From Panax quinquefolius (lineage: Eukaryota > Streptophyta > Magnoliopsida > Apiales > Araliaceae): a stretch of DNA of 64,000 nucleotides. The notes under the pieces were generated by a model that worked only from the letters and a program-made list of their open reading frames with translations, searched no databases and was not told the origin of the DNA. Made by a program: the position numbers and the translations under genes. Below are positions 33,453-44,632 of the stretch, piece after piece; position 1 is the stretch's first letter, and each line of letters starts with the position of its first letter. The DNA lies in NCBI GenBank assembly GCA_020205615.1, contig CM035164.1, positions 119,165,363 through 119,229,362 on the forward strand. The letters are read 5' to 3'.

Positions 33453-36400
33453 TGATCGACGTAGGCCTCCGTGGGGACTAGCACGTGGATTGCTAGGGAA
33501 TCCCCCCCAGGCGCCACTTATATGCCGTGTCGAGACTACAAGGTAATATATACATTATGTTTGTATTAATTATTTAGTTCTTTTATATATTCTTTGCAAT
33601 TCGGAAATTTAACCGCCTTCATTTTTAGTATCCTTGACGCGACACCAAGGAACACGTTGCTTGGGATCGTCCGCAACCGATTCTCTAGCCCGTGGATGAG
33701 GTGGGCGGATGTGGATGACCGCACACGTGGGCTGATTATTGCTGAGTTTAGGGTAAAATGTCATTCATTCATATTTAGTTTTAATTTATACTTTTGAATA
33801 TTTATTTACCGCTTTGTTTTATGTTGTCTACTAATTAAGTAATTGTTGATATTCATATGTTGTATTGCAGAGATATTATCGCTCGAGGATTGGGCGGAAG
33901 CCCACGGTAAGACTATTCTCGGGAAGTATCTCGAGATGAATTAGCCTGAGTGGGTTTATGATTGGAAGAAGAAGAAGGCCCGCACTAAGATGGCGGATGG
34001 ATGAGACACTTAGAGATGTCTAAACAGATTTCATTGGTCTTTGCGGTGTGGGAGCGGATGTGCGATATTTGGGAGGGTGAAGCGCAAGAAGATGTCGGCA
34101 AGATGTTGTCCAAACCGTCCGATCGTCTCCTAGTCTCCTCTGCACATCAAGAGTCGAGTCGTCACGACCTCTGAGGAGAGACTCGAGGTGAGTCTAAAGC
34201 ACCGACCTTCTCGCCTCGAGTTTTGGTGGCACGCTCACCAGAAGAAAGGTGACAGTGGTTATATCTCACCTGAGGCAGAGCACATTGCGGTAAGTAATTT
34301 AATTATTTTATTTAGTATATATTTGATGGCTTTGAAATCCTTTTGTATTCTTTTAGCAAAATACTTGCTTTTTACCTATTTTTGTGTTTTTTCAGACATG
34401 GTTCGAGGACCTTTCTGTGGTCCGGAGAAGCGACCAGAGGTGACACTCCGGTGGGCGATCTTTGGCGTGTGAAGAGGAGATGGAGGACTGGGCATTTTGC
34501 GAGGCTGTGGGGGCCGAAGAAGGGTAGAATTATGGGCATTCCCCGTGTCCCAGCCTACACTATAGTCCCTGCTGCTAGATCTCGACGTCGCCCACCCACC
34601 GGAGGTAGTGGTGCGAGTGGATCAGGCGCCGGCCCTTCATTATCCGACGATAACTTCTTCAGGCGGATCATTGAGGGGTGCATGGCGAGCAGTGTCGTGC
34701 AGTCAGGAGCACCATCACGCGAGCGGATCTACCAGCTTGCTCAGGAGGTTGTCCACGGCTCTATAGATCCTACATCTGCCGCTGACGACCTCATCGGTGT
34801 AGTCTGGGAGGAGGCCATCCGTGTATGTGCAGTTGTCTTGGCCAACATCTTTCCTCCACATATTCGACAAGTAAAACTTATTATTGATGTATTTCCTTAT
34901 TTGTAATTATATTGTTTATATAAACTGTCAAAAAACTAGTTAGCACCGCGTAGGCAATAGACACGTGTTAGAACTGATGGGACTCGATTCCGACATACGG
35001 AGACCGAGTTCGAGCCCCGTACGCCTAACTTGAGAAAACTTAGGAAATTAGTCAAAAAAGAGACCAAAACCCACCTCGGTCGTCTAGTTAACATGCAAAC
35101 ACAGGCAATAGCACCGCGTAGGCAATAGACACGCGTTACAACTGACGGGACTCGATTCCGACATACGGAGACCGTATTATCACCTAGTTTGCAAAACTAG
35201 CCAACACTTAGCCAAAAAGTCAAAAAAGAGGTCAAAACCCGCATCGGCCATCCGAATGACATGCAAACATAGGTAATAGCACCGCGTAGGCAATAGACAC
35301 ATGTTACAACTGACGGGACTCGATTCTGATATACAGAGACCGAGTTCGAGCCCCGTATGCCTAACTTAAGAAAACTTAAGAAATTAGTCGAAAAAGAGGT
35401 CAAAACCTGCATCGGTCGTTCGAATGACACACAAACACACACATAGCACCGCGTAGGCAATAGACATGCGTTACAACTGATGGGACTCGATTTTGACATA
35501 CGGAGACCGAGTTCGAGCCTCGTACACCTAACTTGAGAAAACTTAGGAAATTAGTCAAAAAAGAGGTCAAAACCCGCATCGGCCGTTCGAATGACATGCA
35601 AAAACACACATAGCACCGCGTAGGCAATAGACACGTGTTACAACTGATGGGACACGATTCTGATATACGGAGACCGAGTTATCACCCAGTTTGCAAAACT
35701 AGCCAACACTTAGCCAAAAAGTCAAAAAAGAGGTCAAAACCCGCATCGGCCGTCCGAATGACACGCAAATATAGGAAATAGCACTGCGTAGGCAATAGAC
35801 ATGTATTACAACTAACGGGACTCGATTCCGACATACGGAGACCGAGTTCGAGCCCCGTACGCCTAACTTGAGAAAACTTTAGAAATTAGTCGAAAAAGAG
35901 GTCAAAACCCGCATCGGCCGTCTGAATGACACGCAAACACACACATAGCACCGCGTAGGCAATAGACATGCATTACAACTGACGGGACTTGATTCCTACA
36001 TACGGAGACCGAGTTATCGCCCAGTTTACAAAACTAGCCAACACTTAGCCAAAAAGCCAAAAAAGAGGTTAAAACCGCGATAAAGTCAGTCAAGAATGAC
36101 ACGCAAACATAAGCGATAGCACCGCGTAAGGCAATGAACAGCGTTGTTGTTGACAGGACTCTATTCCGACATACGGAGACCGAGTTCGAGCCCAGTTTGC
36201 AAAACTAGCCAACACTTAGCCAAAAAGCCAAAAAATAGGTCAAAACCCGCATCGACCATCCAAATGACACGCAAACACACACATAGCACCGCGTAGGTAA
36301 TAGACACGTGTTACAACTAACGGGACTCAATTTCAACATACGGAGACCGAGTTTGAGCCCCGTACGCCTAACTTGAGAAAACTTAAGAAATTAGTCAAAA

Positions 36401-36915
36401 AAGAGGTCTAAACCCGCATCGGGCTTTCGAATGACACGCAAACACACACATAGTACAGCGTAGGTAATAGACACACGTTACAACTGACGGGACTTAATTC
36501 CGACATACGGAGACCGAGTTCGAGCCCCGTACGCCTAACTTGAGAAAACTTAAGAAATTAGTCGAAAAAGAGGTCTAAACCCGCATCGGCCGTCCGAATG
36601 AAACGCAAACACACACATGCTGCGTAGGTAATGAACAGCGCTGTTCTTAATCGACGGGACTCGATTCCGATATCTGAGACTCGAGTTCGAGTCTCGTCAC
36701 TTTAACTTGAAGAACACTGAAACTAAAATAATGTAAATATGTTTTCATTTTGATTTTGTTATTAATATTTTAATTTTGTAGGGTCTTGTTGACGAGACTC
36801 GTGGAGGTGGAGGCACTGGTGATGACCGTAGAAAGTGATGACCAGCGACCTCCTCCGAAGTCTGAGGTGATGACCGTCGAGTTGATGATGAGGCGACCTC
36901 CTCCGAAGACGTGGT
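33453..36915 (+). pseudogene. second CACTA ORF (plant En/Spm 'Transposase_24'-like)
   Basis: Exon-like pieces separated by GT...AG gaps: 33453-33541 (DRRRPPWGLARGLLG), about 33629-33751 (SPWMRWADVDDRTRGLIIAEF), 33871-34290 (RPSRLEFWWHAHQKKG, YISPEAEHIA), 34396-34870 (glycine/serine linker, then RRIIEGCMASSVVQ), and a last piece about 36780-36915 with DDQRPPPKSE-like repeats. W-x2-V then a charged helix, followed by a K-rich HxHxKK motif, fits the PF03004 family encoded next to TNP2 in many CACTA elements. Several frameshifts between 33900 and 34450. Role in transposition is poorly known; exon boundaries are inferred. Confidence 0.6.
34941..36725 (+). repeat. 167-bp tandem array, about 11 units, inside the CACTA element
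   Basis: TAGCACCGCGTAGGCAATAG recurs at 34941, 35109, 35277, 35444, 35611, 35779 (variant), 35946, 36117 (variant), 36284, 36451 and 36617 (variant), spaced 166-171 bp. Two unit types alternate irregularly: type A continues GTTCGAGCCCCGTACGCCTA, type B continues TTATCACCCAGTTTGCAAAA. The array lies between a candidate splice donor (CAAGTAAAAC, 34870) and an acceptor (TTTTGTAG, 36779), so it probably sits in an intron of the second ORF. Confidence 0.93.
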
Positions 36916-37607
36916 GATGACTTGAGCTCGATGACATGGAGACAAGCGACGGGTTGTAGTTAGTTTAGTTTATGTTATATTCTGAGTTTCATGTATGTAT
37001 TTGTACAGTTTTTGAGTTGTACCGACGACCATTATATTTTTTATCTATATATTTGATTTGGGTTACTAGTTTATAAGAGGTATAGTTGTGATTTGATGGT
37101 TGCTATTATTTTATAACAGGTGTATATTTGTAAATGAACAAGGAAATTTTGAAATAAAAAAAAAACATTTCAAAATTTATGTAGTCATTCTTGAATGAGG
37201 GGTAATGGCGACGGCTATGCCGTCGCCAATGACTTATAGCGACAAACATGAGGTAATGGTCATTTCTTGAAACGAGCTACTATGTCGATCTCGAAATGAC
37301 CGTGCCATTGGTAATGGGGTTTTCTCTCAAAAGCTGCGGGCCTTTCTTAAATGACCTTGCCGTCGCTGATAACTCCACGCCGTCGCTTTAATGACAACCG
37401 TCGAGTAAAGACAATGATCCGGCGGCTAACGACGGAGAGCAGGCGACGACGACTATGGGCGACAGCGATGCCGCGTCGCCATCGACCTCCTCGCCTTACG
37501 CAACCTTATGGTCATCGGGTAACGCAGCGAGTGCCATCAGCGATGACCGGTTTTCTTGTAGTGTTTGGCCGAATTGCTTTTTTAGCACAGCCAAGTGGCC
37601 CGTGAAC

Positions 37608-37722
37608 TTTTTTTTTTTTAAATAAAATGTTACTACTTGTGGGTTGTGAGGCTTGAACACAAGACTTGTAAGTAAATAAATAAGAGTTCAAACCAACTAA
37701 GCTACAACAACTATTTGTTTTT
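37608..37722 (-). repeat. tRNA-derived SINE-like sequence
   Basis: On the minus strand an A box TAGCTTAGTTGG (37704-37693) and a B box GTTCAAGCC (37658-37650) both fit the pol III promoter consensus and are 34 bases apart, as in tRNAs. A run of 12 A follows at the 3' end (37619-37608). This is the head and tail of a short SINE, or a decayed one. No target duplication was found. Confidence 0.55.
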
Positions 37723-38548
37723 AATGCAATCTTCAATATATTTTAACTATAATTAAACATTATAATTAAGATATGTAGTTAATGTAGGTAATTAATTAAT
37801 AATACTAATTTATAATACTATTAAAATTTTAATTGATTGAGATATGTAGTTAATAATTTCAAAGTATAAAACTATTAAACTAACAAATAACAATTATTAG
37901 TTTAAGTTAGATAATATAATTATAAAAATTTAAAATTATCTATATATTAGTATTAATTACAAGTATTTATTATTTTTAAAAGTTAAATAAATTATATTAA
38001 TTTTAAAGAATCAAATTTGATTATATATTTTGAATTAATAGCAATATATAATCCTAATCAACCACTAATTTTTAGATTACAAGTCCAAAATCTGTACACA
38101 ATAATATAGATAATTTTATCCCTTAATTATGCAATCTCCCTACTTATTGTAGTACATTTGGAAAGTAAATCAATCATTATCCCTTAATTATGCATTCCCC
38201 CTACTTATTTGGAAAGTAAATCAATCATTATCCCAAATCATGCCTTTAGAATAATATCTAAAATTATAATATTATTAAAATTTTAATTGATTGAGATATG
38301 TAGTTAATTTAAGTAATTAGAATTATTGTTTATTATAAATTATTTTATTATTTTTAATATTTATTATTATTACTATTTTTTGTGTATCATGATTTTGCAA
38401 AAAAAAATATAAAAAAAAGCCGTGGTAAATACTTTACTACCAACCCTGCCTAACAAATCTAGCACATTAAAACCAAGTTTTTTAATTTGACATGTATCAG
38501 CCTAGCCCTTGGTTGCCAAGTCTATTCAGTAGTAGACTTAACCTACAA
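37723..38548. other. AT-rich spacer
   Basis: Very AT-rich, with a short tandem duplication at about 38115-38240 (TTTGGAAAGTAAATCAATCA twice, 58 bp apart). No gene. Confidence 0.5.
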
Positions 38549-38809
38549 TGGTAAGGATCACAAAATATCGAATATTCTTGTAAATAGGATTTATAAGAAA
38601 TTATTTAATAAAATGAATTTTTATTGATAATTTGAGTTTTATGTGACTTATGGTCATTATTTGATGGCGCTGCAAATTATATGTGTGTATAATAATGTTT
38701 AGAGGGTTAAAGTGGATAAATAAAAAATTTCACTAAAAGACAAAAATAAAAACACTATATATTCATAAAAATGCTAATAAACATTTTTTTTTTCGAATTA
38801 CGTTATAAC

Positions 38810-39078
38810 TAGGGGTGAAAATGAGCCCGAGTCGATCCGAACACCCTAATACTCAAGCTCGACTCGGATCAAAAAATTTGTGTTCAGGTTCGACTCGAAT
38901 TCGAACCAATAATTTCTAAGACTGCTCAAGTTCGACTCGTAAATTACTCGATACTACTCGGCTCGGAGTTACTCAACTCGTTTTCACAACGAGTAATTCG
39001 CGAGCCATTCTATTCGAGCTCGATTCTGAGATGGATCACACCAAAATGAGACATACAGTGATAACTTAAAAAAACTTC

Positions 39079-39123
<45 letters not shown>

Positions 39124-41984
39124 CATGTGTTACAAATATTACAATGATAAATTTACAATATTAATTATTCTATGATGCAATTTTTAGCAACATCATTACA
39201 TTTATCCAATCTCTTACATACACATCACCCTCCCTTTATTTCCAATGATATTTATCCCATTATCGAATCTCCAAAGACTCGCACTCAAGAAGCATGGAAT
39301 AGTCGTAGTAAGTTAGTAACAATCATGAGTCCTCTTCAGGTGTCAAAGAGCTTAATCAAACTCGAAAAGCGTAACTACAATAATATTAATAATAACAATA
39401 GTAGTAACATATTGGTAATAGTTATAGTAACAATAATAAATAATATATAATTAGCAAAAATGACAAAGAACAAAATAAACTATATAATAATAACTTTGCA
39501 AAAATAACACAACTTTGCAAAATTAATAGTAAGCATTTGTGTAAAACCACATAACTTTTATTAGGATGCAACACGAAAATGGGTGGATATATGTATGAAT
39601 TATTATACGAGAACCTCATTAATTAGAAATAAACTAATCACCACACTCAAATCATAGCCTTTCTTCAATAAAACTTACGAGCTATATAATCGGGTGTGCT
39701 ATAGCGTCTTCGTGGATTATTACTTGATTGAGGATATGATATCATGCTTTTGCATAATTATATCCATTTTTATGACCTGCAGAGACTAGTGTTTTCACTC
39801 TCCAACATCAGAGATCTTGTTAGTCTATGACCTGCAGAGATCTGCACAGACAACATCCCTAAATGTATGCATTGCAATACAATGTCATGAGGACACGAAG
39901 TAGCAATGATAGGATCAATCAGATCCTCAACTTTTCCATCTTTCCATAAACTCCATGCCTAAGATAGCATAATAAATATTGCATCATTCTCATTGTAACC
40001 AACAAAACTTGTGAATGAGAAGAAATAAAAAAAAGACTTACATATCGAATATGGTTAGTACATTCAGGTGAGAGAAAAGTAGTGTTCCTCTGGCCGCTGA
40101 CAATTTCTACTGGTAATACTCCAAAGCTATATACATCTGATTTCACAGAAAATAGGTCTTCCATTGCATACTCTGGTGACATATAGCCACTGCATTATTG
40201 TATTGCATTTACTCCAGTCGAGTTGTGTTTTTTGGGTTGGATCTGTCATTGCATACATCAGAATATGTCAATATGGAATTGCAATAATAAGCAGCAGTAA
40301 ATGTATACTATAAGGCTGAAAGAACAAACCAAAAGAAATGTATTCTCAATACAATGGCAAATGTGAATGACCTGACGAGAATGTGGAAAGAAAGCTTAGA
40401 AGGAAGAAGCTAACGATAGTGTTTTTTTAGAACATTTATTTTCCCTCTCTTGGTGTTGGTAGGTGGTGGAATGAGTGTATTCAAATTTTCTTGTAATTAC
40501 TAATTGTAGTGCTCATATTATGTAGTACAGGTACTAGCTTTTAACTTCATTCATGAATCTCATTGTGACTTGTGAGTGGTTAGTATTTCTTGCTTAGGTA
40601 AAAAACATATATAACAAAAGTTTTTCTTGCAGAAGATGAACAATCAAAAGCTCAGAGGGTAACCATAAAAAAATTTTAAACTTCAGAATTTGTAAACTTC
40701 AAAATTATACTTTTATCAGAATTAGATTGATGTTGCATTGCAAGGAGTTAGTGTGTTGAAACAACTCATGCTGAATGGATCGACAGAGTGCAAGATGCTT
40801 CAATAGGAAGCAGAAGTAGAAGCACCTAAAGTTGCAGAAGCACAAGCAGAGCTTGCACAATAACTAGATCGCAATTGCTTTCTTTTTTAGATTTTGTAAA
40901 TGACTATTAATATGGTGAACCTGAAATTTACATAAATGTTTTGAATAGGAATGACAACTTGAGTATACTTGTAAGAACTGCAGAATACTTTTCCAATGAC
41001 TATTTGCACAACTGTGAGAAAATTGAATTTTTTTTCTCTTAAAAATTACACCAAACACTCGGTGTGGAAGAAGAATAACAAGTTAAAGATGAGAATATAT
41101 AACTCATTTTTAAATATTAACAGAAGAATCTAATATTTAAGGCATTACAAACATAAAGATATGATTCAAACCCAAGTTTCAGAACATGTTCTGTAGCATA
41201 TACAATTCAAAAATCAAAATCAAATCCAAATGGTGTTAAGAAACTAAAATTACATAGAGATGTATATACCTGAAGCGTCAAAGTGTTCCATTAAATTGAA
41301 TAAGATCAAATTAAAACTTAAAATCTATAAATTAGGGTTCTAATTTTACTGATTGGGGATTTTTGGTATAACAGAATTAATTTGACTTTAATTTTTGGAT
41401 CAGGGGAGACGAGAAATTGGGGGATTGGGCCATGGATGGATAAGAAATATTAAAGCTATATATATATATATATAGATTATTTATGTGAAAGAGAAGATTA
41501 AAAGAAGAAAATATGAAAGAACTGACTTACACATAACACGTCAATCTTCTTTTGTAACCTTGATTCAGTTTTCAGCCACAAATCTCACCCCCTCGAGACT
41601 AGATTTCTCTGTAAACGAAGCGAATAAAGTCCAAACTCTGAGGTCTGAAGAGATGAAAGGAGCAAAGGCCAAAGGGTAGTCGTAGACAACCAAACGCTGA
41701 AACGCGTAAGTCGTAACGGCTAGAGGCTTTTCCACTCCCTTATCAGATATTAAGGATCGAGTACCTACGAACCTGAAACTCGAGTATGGATCGGACGAAA
41801 GAGGAAGCTCGAACCCTAAAATGAATGAACGGTATTATGCTTATATTCGAGTTCATGTATTATAACCCAAAAGCGAGCTTGGCCCATATTCTGCTCAAAT
41901 ATCTTCCGAATCCGAGTCTCGGATCATATTTTTGGGTCGAATCCTAATCGGGTACCGAACTACTCGGACCGGTTTTCACCCCTA
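38810..41984. mobile_element. hAT element (3.2 kb) with captured receptor-kinase exons
   Basis: Termini are 12-bp inverted repeats TAGGGGTGAAAA (38810) and TTTTCACCCCTA (ending 41984). The flanks are the perfect 8-bp duplication GTTATAAC at 38802-38809 and 41985-41992. Subterminal 200 bp on both sides are packed with CGACTCG / ACTCGGC motifs, as in other hAT elements. No hAT transposase is present. The cargo includes kinase gene exons (39770-40249), an AT microsatellite at about 39085-39118 and another at about 41457-41474. It must be mobilised in trans. Confidence 0.9.
39770..40249 (-). pseudogene. captured fragment of a receptor-like serine/threonine kinase gene
   Basis: Exon a (40189-40042) encodes [33 protein letters not shown]: the activation-segment end and subdomain IX of S-domain/DUF26-type receptor kinases. 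Donor GTAAGTC at 40041 and acceptor CTTAG ending 39959 define an 83-nt intron. Exon b (39958 to the stop at 39770-39772) stays in phase with [39 protein letters not shown], the kinase C-lobe end. Just upstream, 40249-40200 reads DPTQKTQLDWSK, from earlier in the kinase domain. The exons with the HRD and DFG catalytic motifs are missing, so no active kinase can be made. Confidence 0.87.
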
Positions 41985-44075
41985 GTTATAACGTTTAATT
42001 GAGAAAGAGATGAAATCTCTAATAAAAGTTTTTCGGTTAAAAGCTGTAAAAATACTATTCACACTAAAAACACAAACTCATTTTTTCGAAATTTTAAATT
42101 ACGGCATAACTTTTATTCGAAAAAGGGGGATCGGTGGTGAAATCGAATTTTTGAAAATCGAAAGTCGATTTTTCGGCTAACCGAGTAGATAATGAAAAGT
42201 AACTAAAAATTTTAGGAAACCTAACTGGATAAGAAAATATCTAATTGGAATTAGTTTGAATAAATAAGTCTAAGACTTATAGGGTTTGACTAAGAATTTT
42301 GAAAGTTGACTAATTATTGAGCCAAGAGAATAAAACAAAAGTCAAGTCAAGGATGGAATGACTTGGCTAAATGGGAGCCAAAGGAGGAGCCAAGAACAAG
42401 CCAAGTATTGTGTGGCTTGGCTAGTATGGAAGTCATAACTCAAGTATTAGGAATAAAATCTAAGACTTGGAGCCAAAGCTTGTAGGATGATATTTATCCA
42501 TATGGCTATATGAGGTTGTGACAAGGCTAAGCTAGAAGAAAGATAAGGGGCAAGAAGGGGGGAAGTGGCCGGACAAGGAGAGTAAAAGGGGGAGGATTGG
42601 TGACTCATAGGGGTTAAGGTGGCACAAGCATTAAGTGCCAACTTATATTAAAGGCAAAATGTATATTCTTAATTATGAATAATTCGTATGTATGCTATGT
42701 TTTACACATTAATTGGATATAGTGTAAATTCCAGACTTATACACACTATTTGTTGGTTATATAAGTGTTCAGCTATGCTATAATGCATAAATTGTTTAAA
42801 GTTTTGCTATAACGCATAAAATGTTCAAGTTTTCAAGTTCTGATATGCATAAACTATTTAAGAAGTATGTCAATGTCATTTGTATCGGCTAGACACATGT
42901 TAAAACCTTTCAATGATCTAGTTATGATCTTTTGAATTGTTATTGAGTTTAAGTTAAGTATCCAAACCAATTTTTACTTGGTATAGATTTAGACTTAGAA
43001 TGAATAACCTTAATATTGGTGAAAATATTTTATGTTGTCGACATGAAATTTCGAGTAAAAGAAGAATGCAAATTAAGTCGTTCGCCATGTAGTATTGATT
43101 AATACAGGGTACAGTGGGCTGATCACCCAACATACTCGTGACTCATGATTGTTTACAACAGAATAGCTGCCCAAACCCATTCGAAATGAAAATGAAAATT
43201 CGAGGTTTTATGACCGCTCAGCAAAAGTTAATATGTCATTTCAAAAATATATTTTGAAAACAAAGGAAATAATTTCCTATAAGTTGAGATTTCTTCACAA
43301 CTTTTGTTCAGTTGATGAAGGTTTAAAAGTATGAAAACATAATTCTTGATTATGTTGTTTTATACACAAATTTTATACTTGCTGGGCATGTAAATGCTCA
43401 TTCTTGCATTAAATTAAATGTTTTCAGTGGAAACTGAGCGTATAGAAAGTTCCGGAAAAGACAAGGACAAAGGCAAGTTGAATGCTTAAGAAGATATGGT
43501 TCCTATCTATAATAGTTATGTTTATTGTAAATAATTACAATGTTAATTATCTTATTTCAAAGATTAAAAGGTCTTAGAACTTGGGAATGTAATAATAAGA
43601 TTGTAATAACTAGTAATTACCTTCCTATTAAGTATGAATGCATGTATATGTAGGTTTATGTTTAGTACTGTGGAGCACCATATGCGGAGTTTAAAGGTAC
43701 TCAAATTTGGGGGTGTCACAGGTTGATATCAGAGTTGAAGGTTAGAAACCTTAGGTGGAGGCACCTTAGGCTATAACCTTGAGAAGATGGAGATGTCGGA
43801 AGGTAAAAGAAACTCAGATAGAGTTTATTAAGAGATGGATTAAGGAAATTCATCAGTTAAAAGTATAAAAAAAATTAGTGGAAAGATAAACTCATAAAGA
43901 GTTTGAAAGGGAACAGTAAGAGAAGATGAACTCAAGAAGAGTTGTAAGAGATAAATTGAGGAAATTTATCGATAAAAGTTGAAATAAGTAAAAATAACAT
44001 AAAATAAATTGTTATTTGTAATAGTAAACAATAATTTTTATTATGTACTAGTCAAAGTAATATATTTGATTGTAG

Positions 44076-44632
44076 ATGTCAGAAGATGATGTGACTAGAG
44101 TTATTCACTCAGTGAGCAAGGAGTTGATTGCTCCATATGAGTTAGTACCCGAGCCAAAATTGGTTGTGGTAATGGAGAGTGTTCCAGTTATGGATCTTCA
44201 GTTTGAAGATAACATGAAAAAAGAAGTGTTGGTTGAAGTAGCTTACAATAAAGCGTCTGAAGCGGCATATTCCGAGAAAATATTTGAAGATGAACCTATA
44301 TATGGTGCATTTAGGAAATGATTATGAAGATTACCCAGAACTAGAACTCAGTGATGTAGAGGAAGTAAATTCCAAGAAGACTCAAATAGAGCCAGAAGTA
44401 GAGTCAATTGAGGAAGAAGGGAAAAGTGCTGCAGAAGCTGCGAATGAACAATTAAAAAAGGAATTTCAAGACTTGAAGCATAAGGTGTTTTTCTTAGAAT
44501 AAATGTGGGAGAGAGAAAGGTTATTGAATAATCAATTGAAAAGGGTGTTAAGTGAGATGGCAGTAGAGCATGACGAGTTGAATGTCATAAATAACCTTTT
44601 AATAAAAAAATTCAACGGATCTATCACTTTCA
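44076..44632 (+). pseudogene. unrecognised acidic coiled-coil ORF, possibly retroelement gag leader
   Basis: Begins ATGTCAGAAGATG (MSEDDVTRV) at 44076, about 355 bp after the primer site at 43722, and right after a possible acceptor (GATTGTAG). The first frame ends at 44321; the protein appears to continue in another frame (YEDYPELELSD, then AAEAANEQLKKEFQDLK and NNQLKRVLSEMAVEHDEL, heptad-like) with a stop at 44500-44502. It is strongly acidic, then coiled coil. The position suggests the start of gag of the element whose LTR ends at 43720, but I do not recognise the family. Confidence 0.4.

Larger units (their letters stand above)
27604..37563 (+). mobile_element. CACTA (En/Spm) DNA transposon, 9960 bp
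   Basis: It starts CACTATAAAAAAATATGTC and ends TTTTCTTGTAGTG, whose complement CACTACAAGAAAA is the typical CACTA terminus; both sides are flanked by TTT, the 3-bp duplication of the family. Subterminal regions (27625-27720 and 37205-37540) are dense in GCGACGG / CCGTCGC motifs, the usual transposase-binding clusters. Inside are a TNP2-type transposase gene (29370-33027) and a second ORF (about 33453-36915), both on the plus strand. Stops and frameshifts show that it is decayed. Confidence 0.93.
38549..43720 (+). repeat. gypsy-type LTR interrupted by the hAT element
   Basis: The right end is clear: TTTGGGGGTGTCACA at 43706-43720 followed by TTGATATCAGAGTTG, a decayed Met-tRNA primer site. 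The sequences either side of the hAT insertion fit together at GTTATAAC. The left end is uncertain; TGGTAAGGATC at 38549 is the best candidate. Without the insert the LTR would be about 2 kb. The stretch 42000-43700 has no ORF. Confidence 0.5.

Noticed and set aside
35197..35627. Minus-strand ORFs with repeated CVSFERPMRVLTSF phrases
   Set aside because: They arise from translating the 167-bp tandem array and end at unit differences; no independent support.
42447..42641. Small minus-strand ORF suggestive of a signal peptide
   Set aside because: Short, proline/serine-rich by chance, located inside an LTR, no conserved motif.
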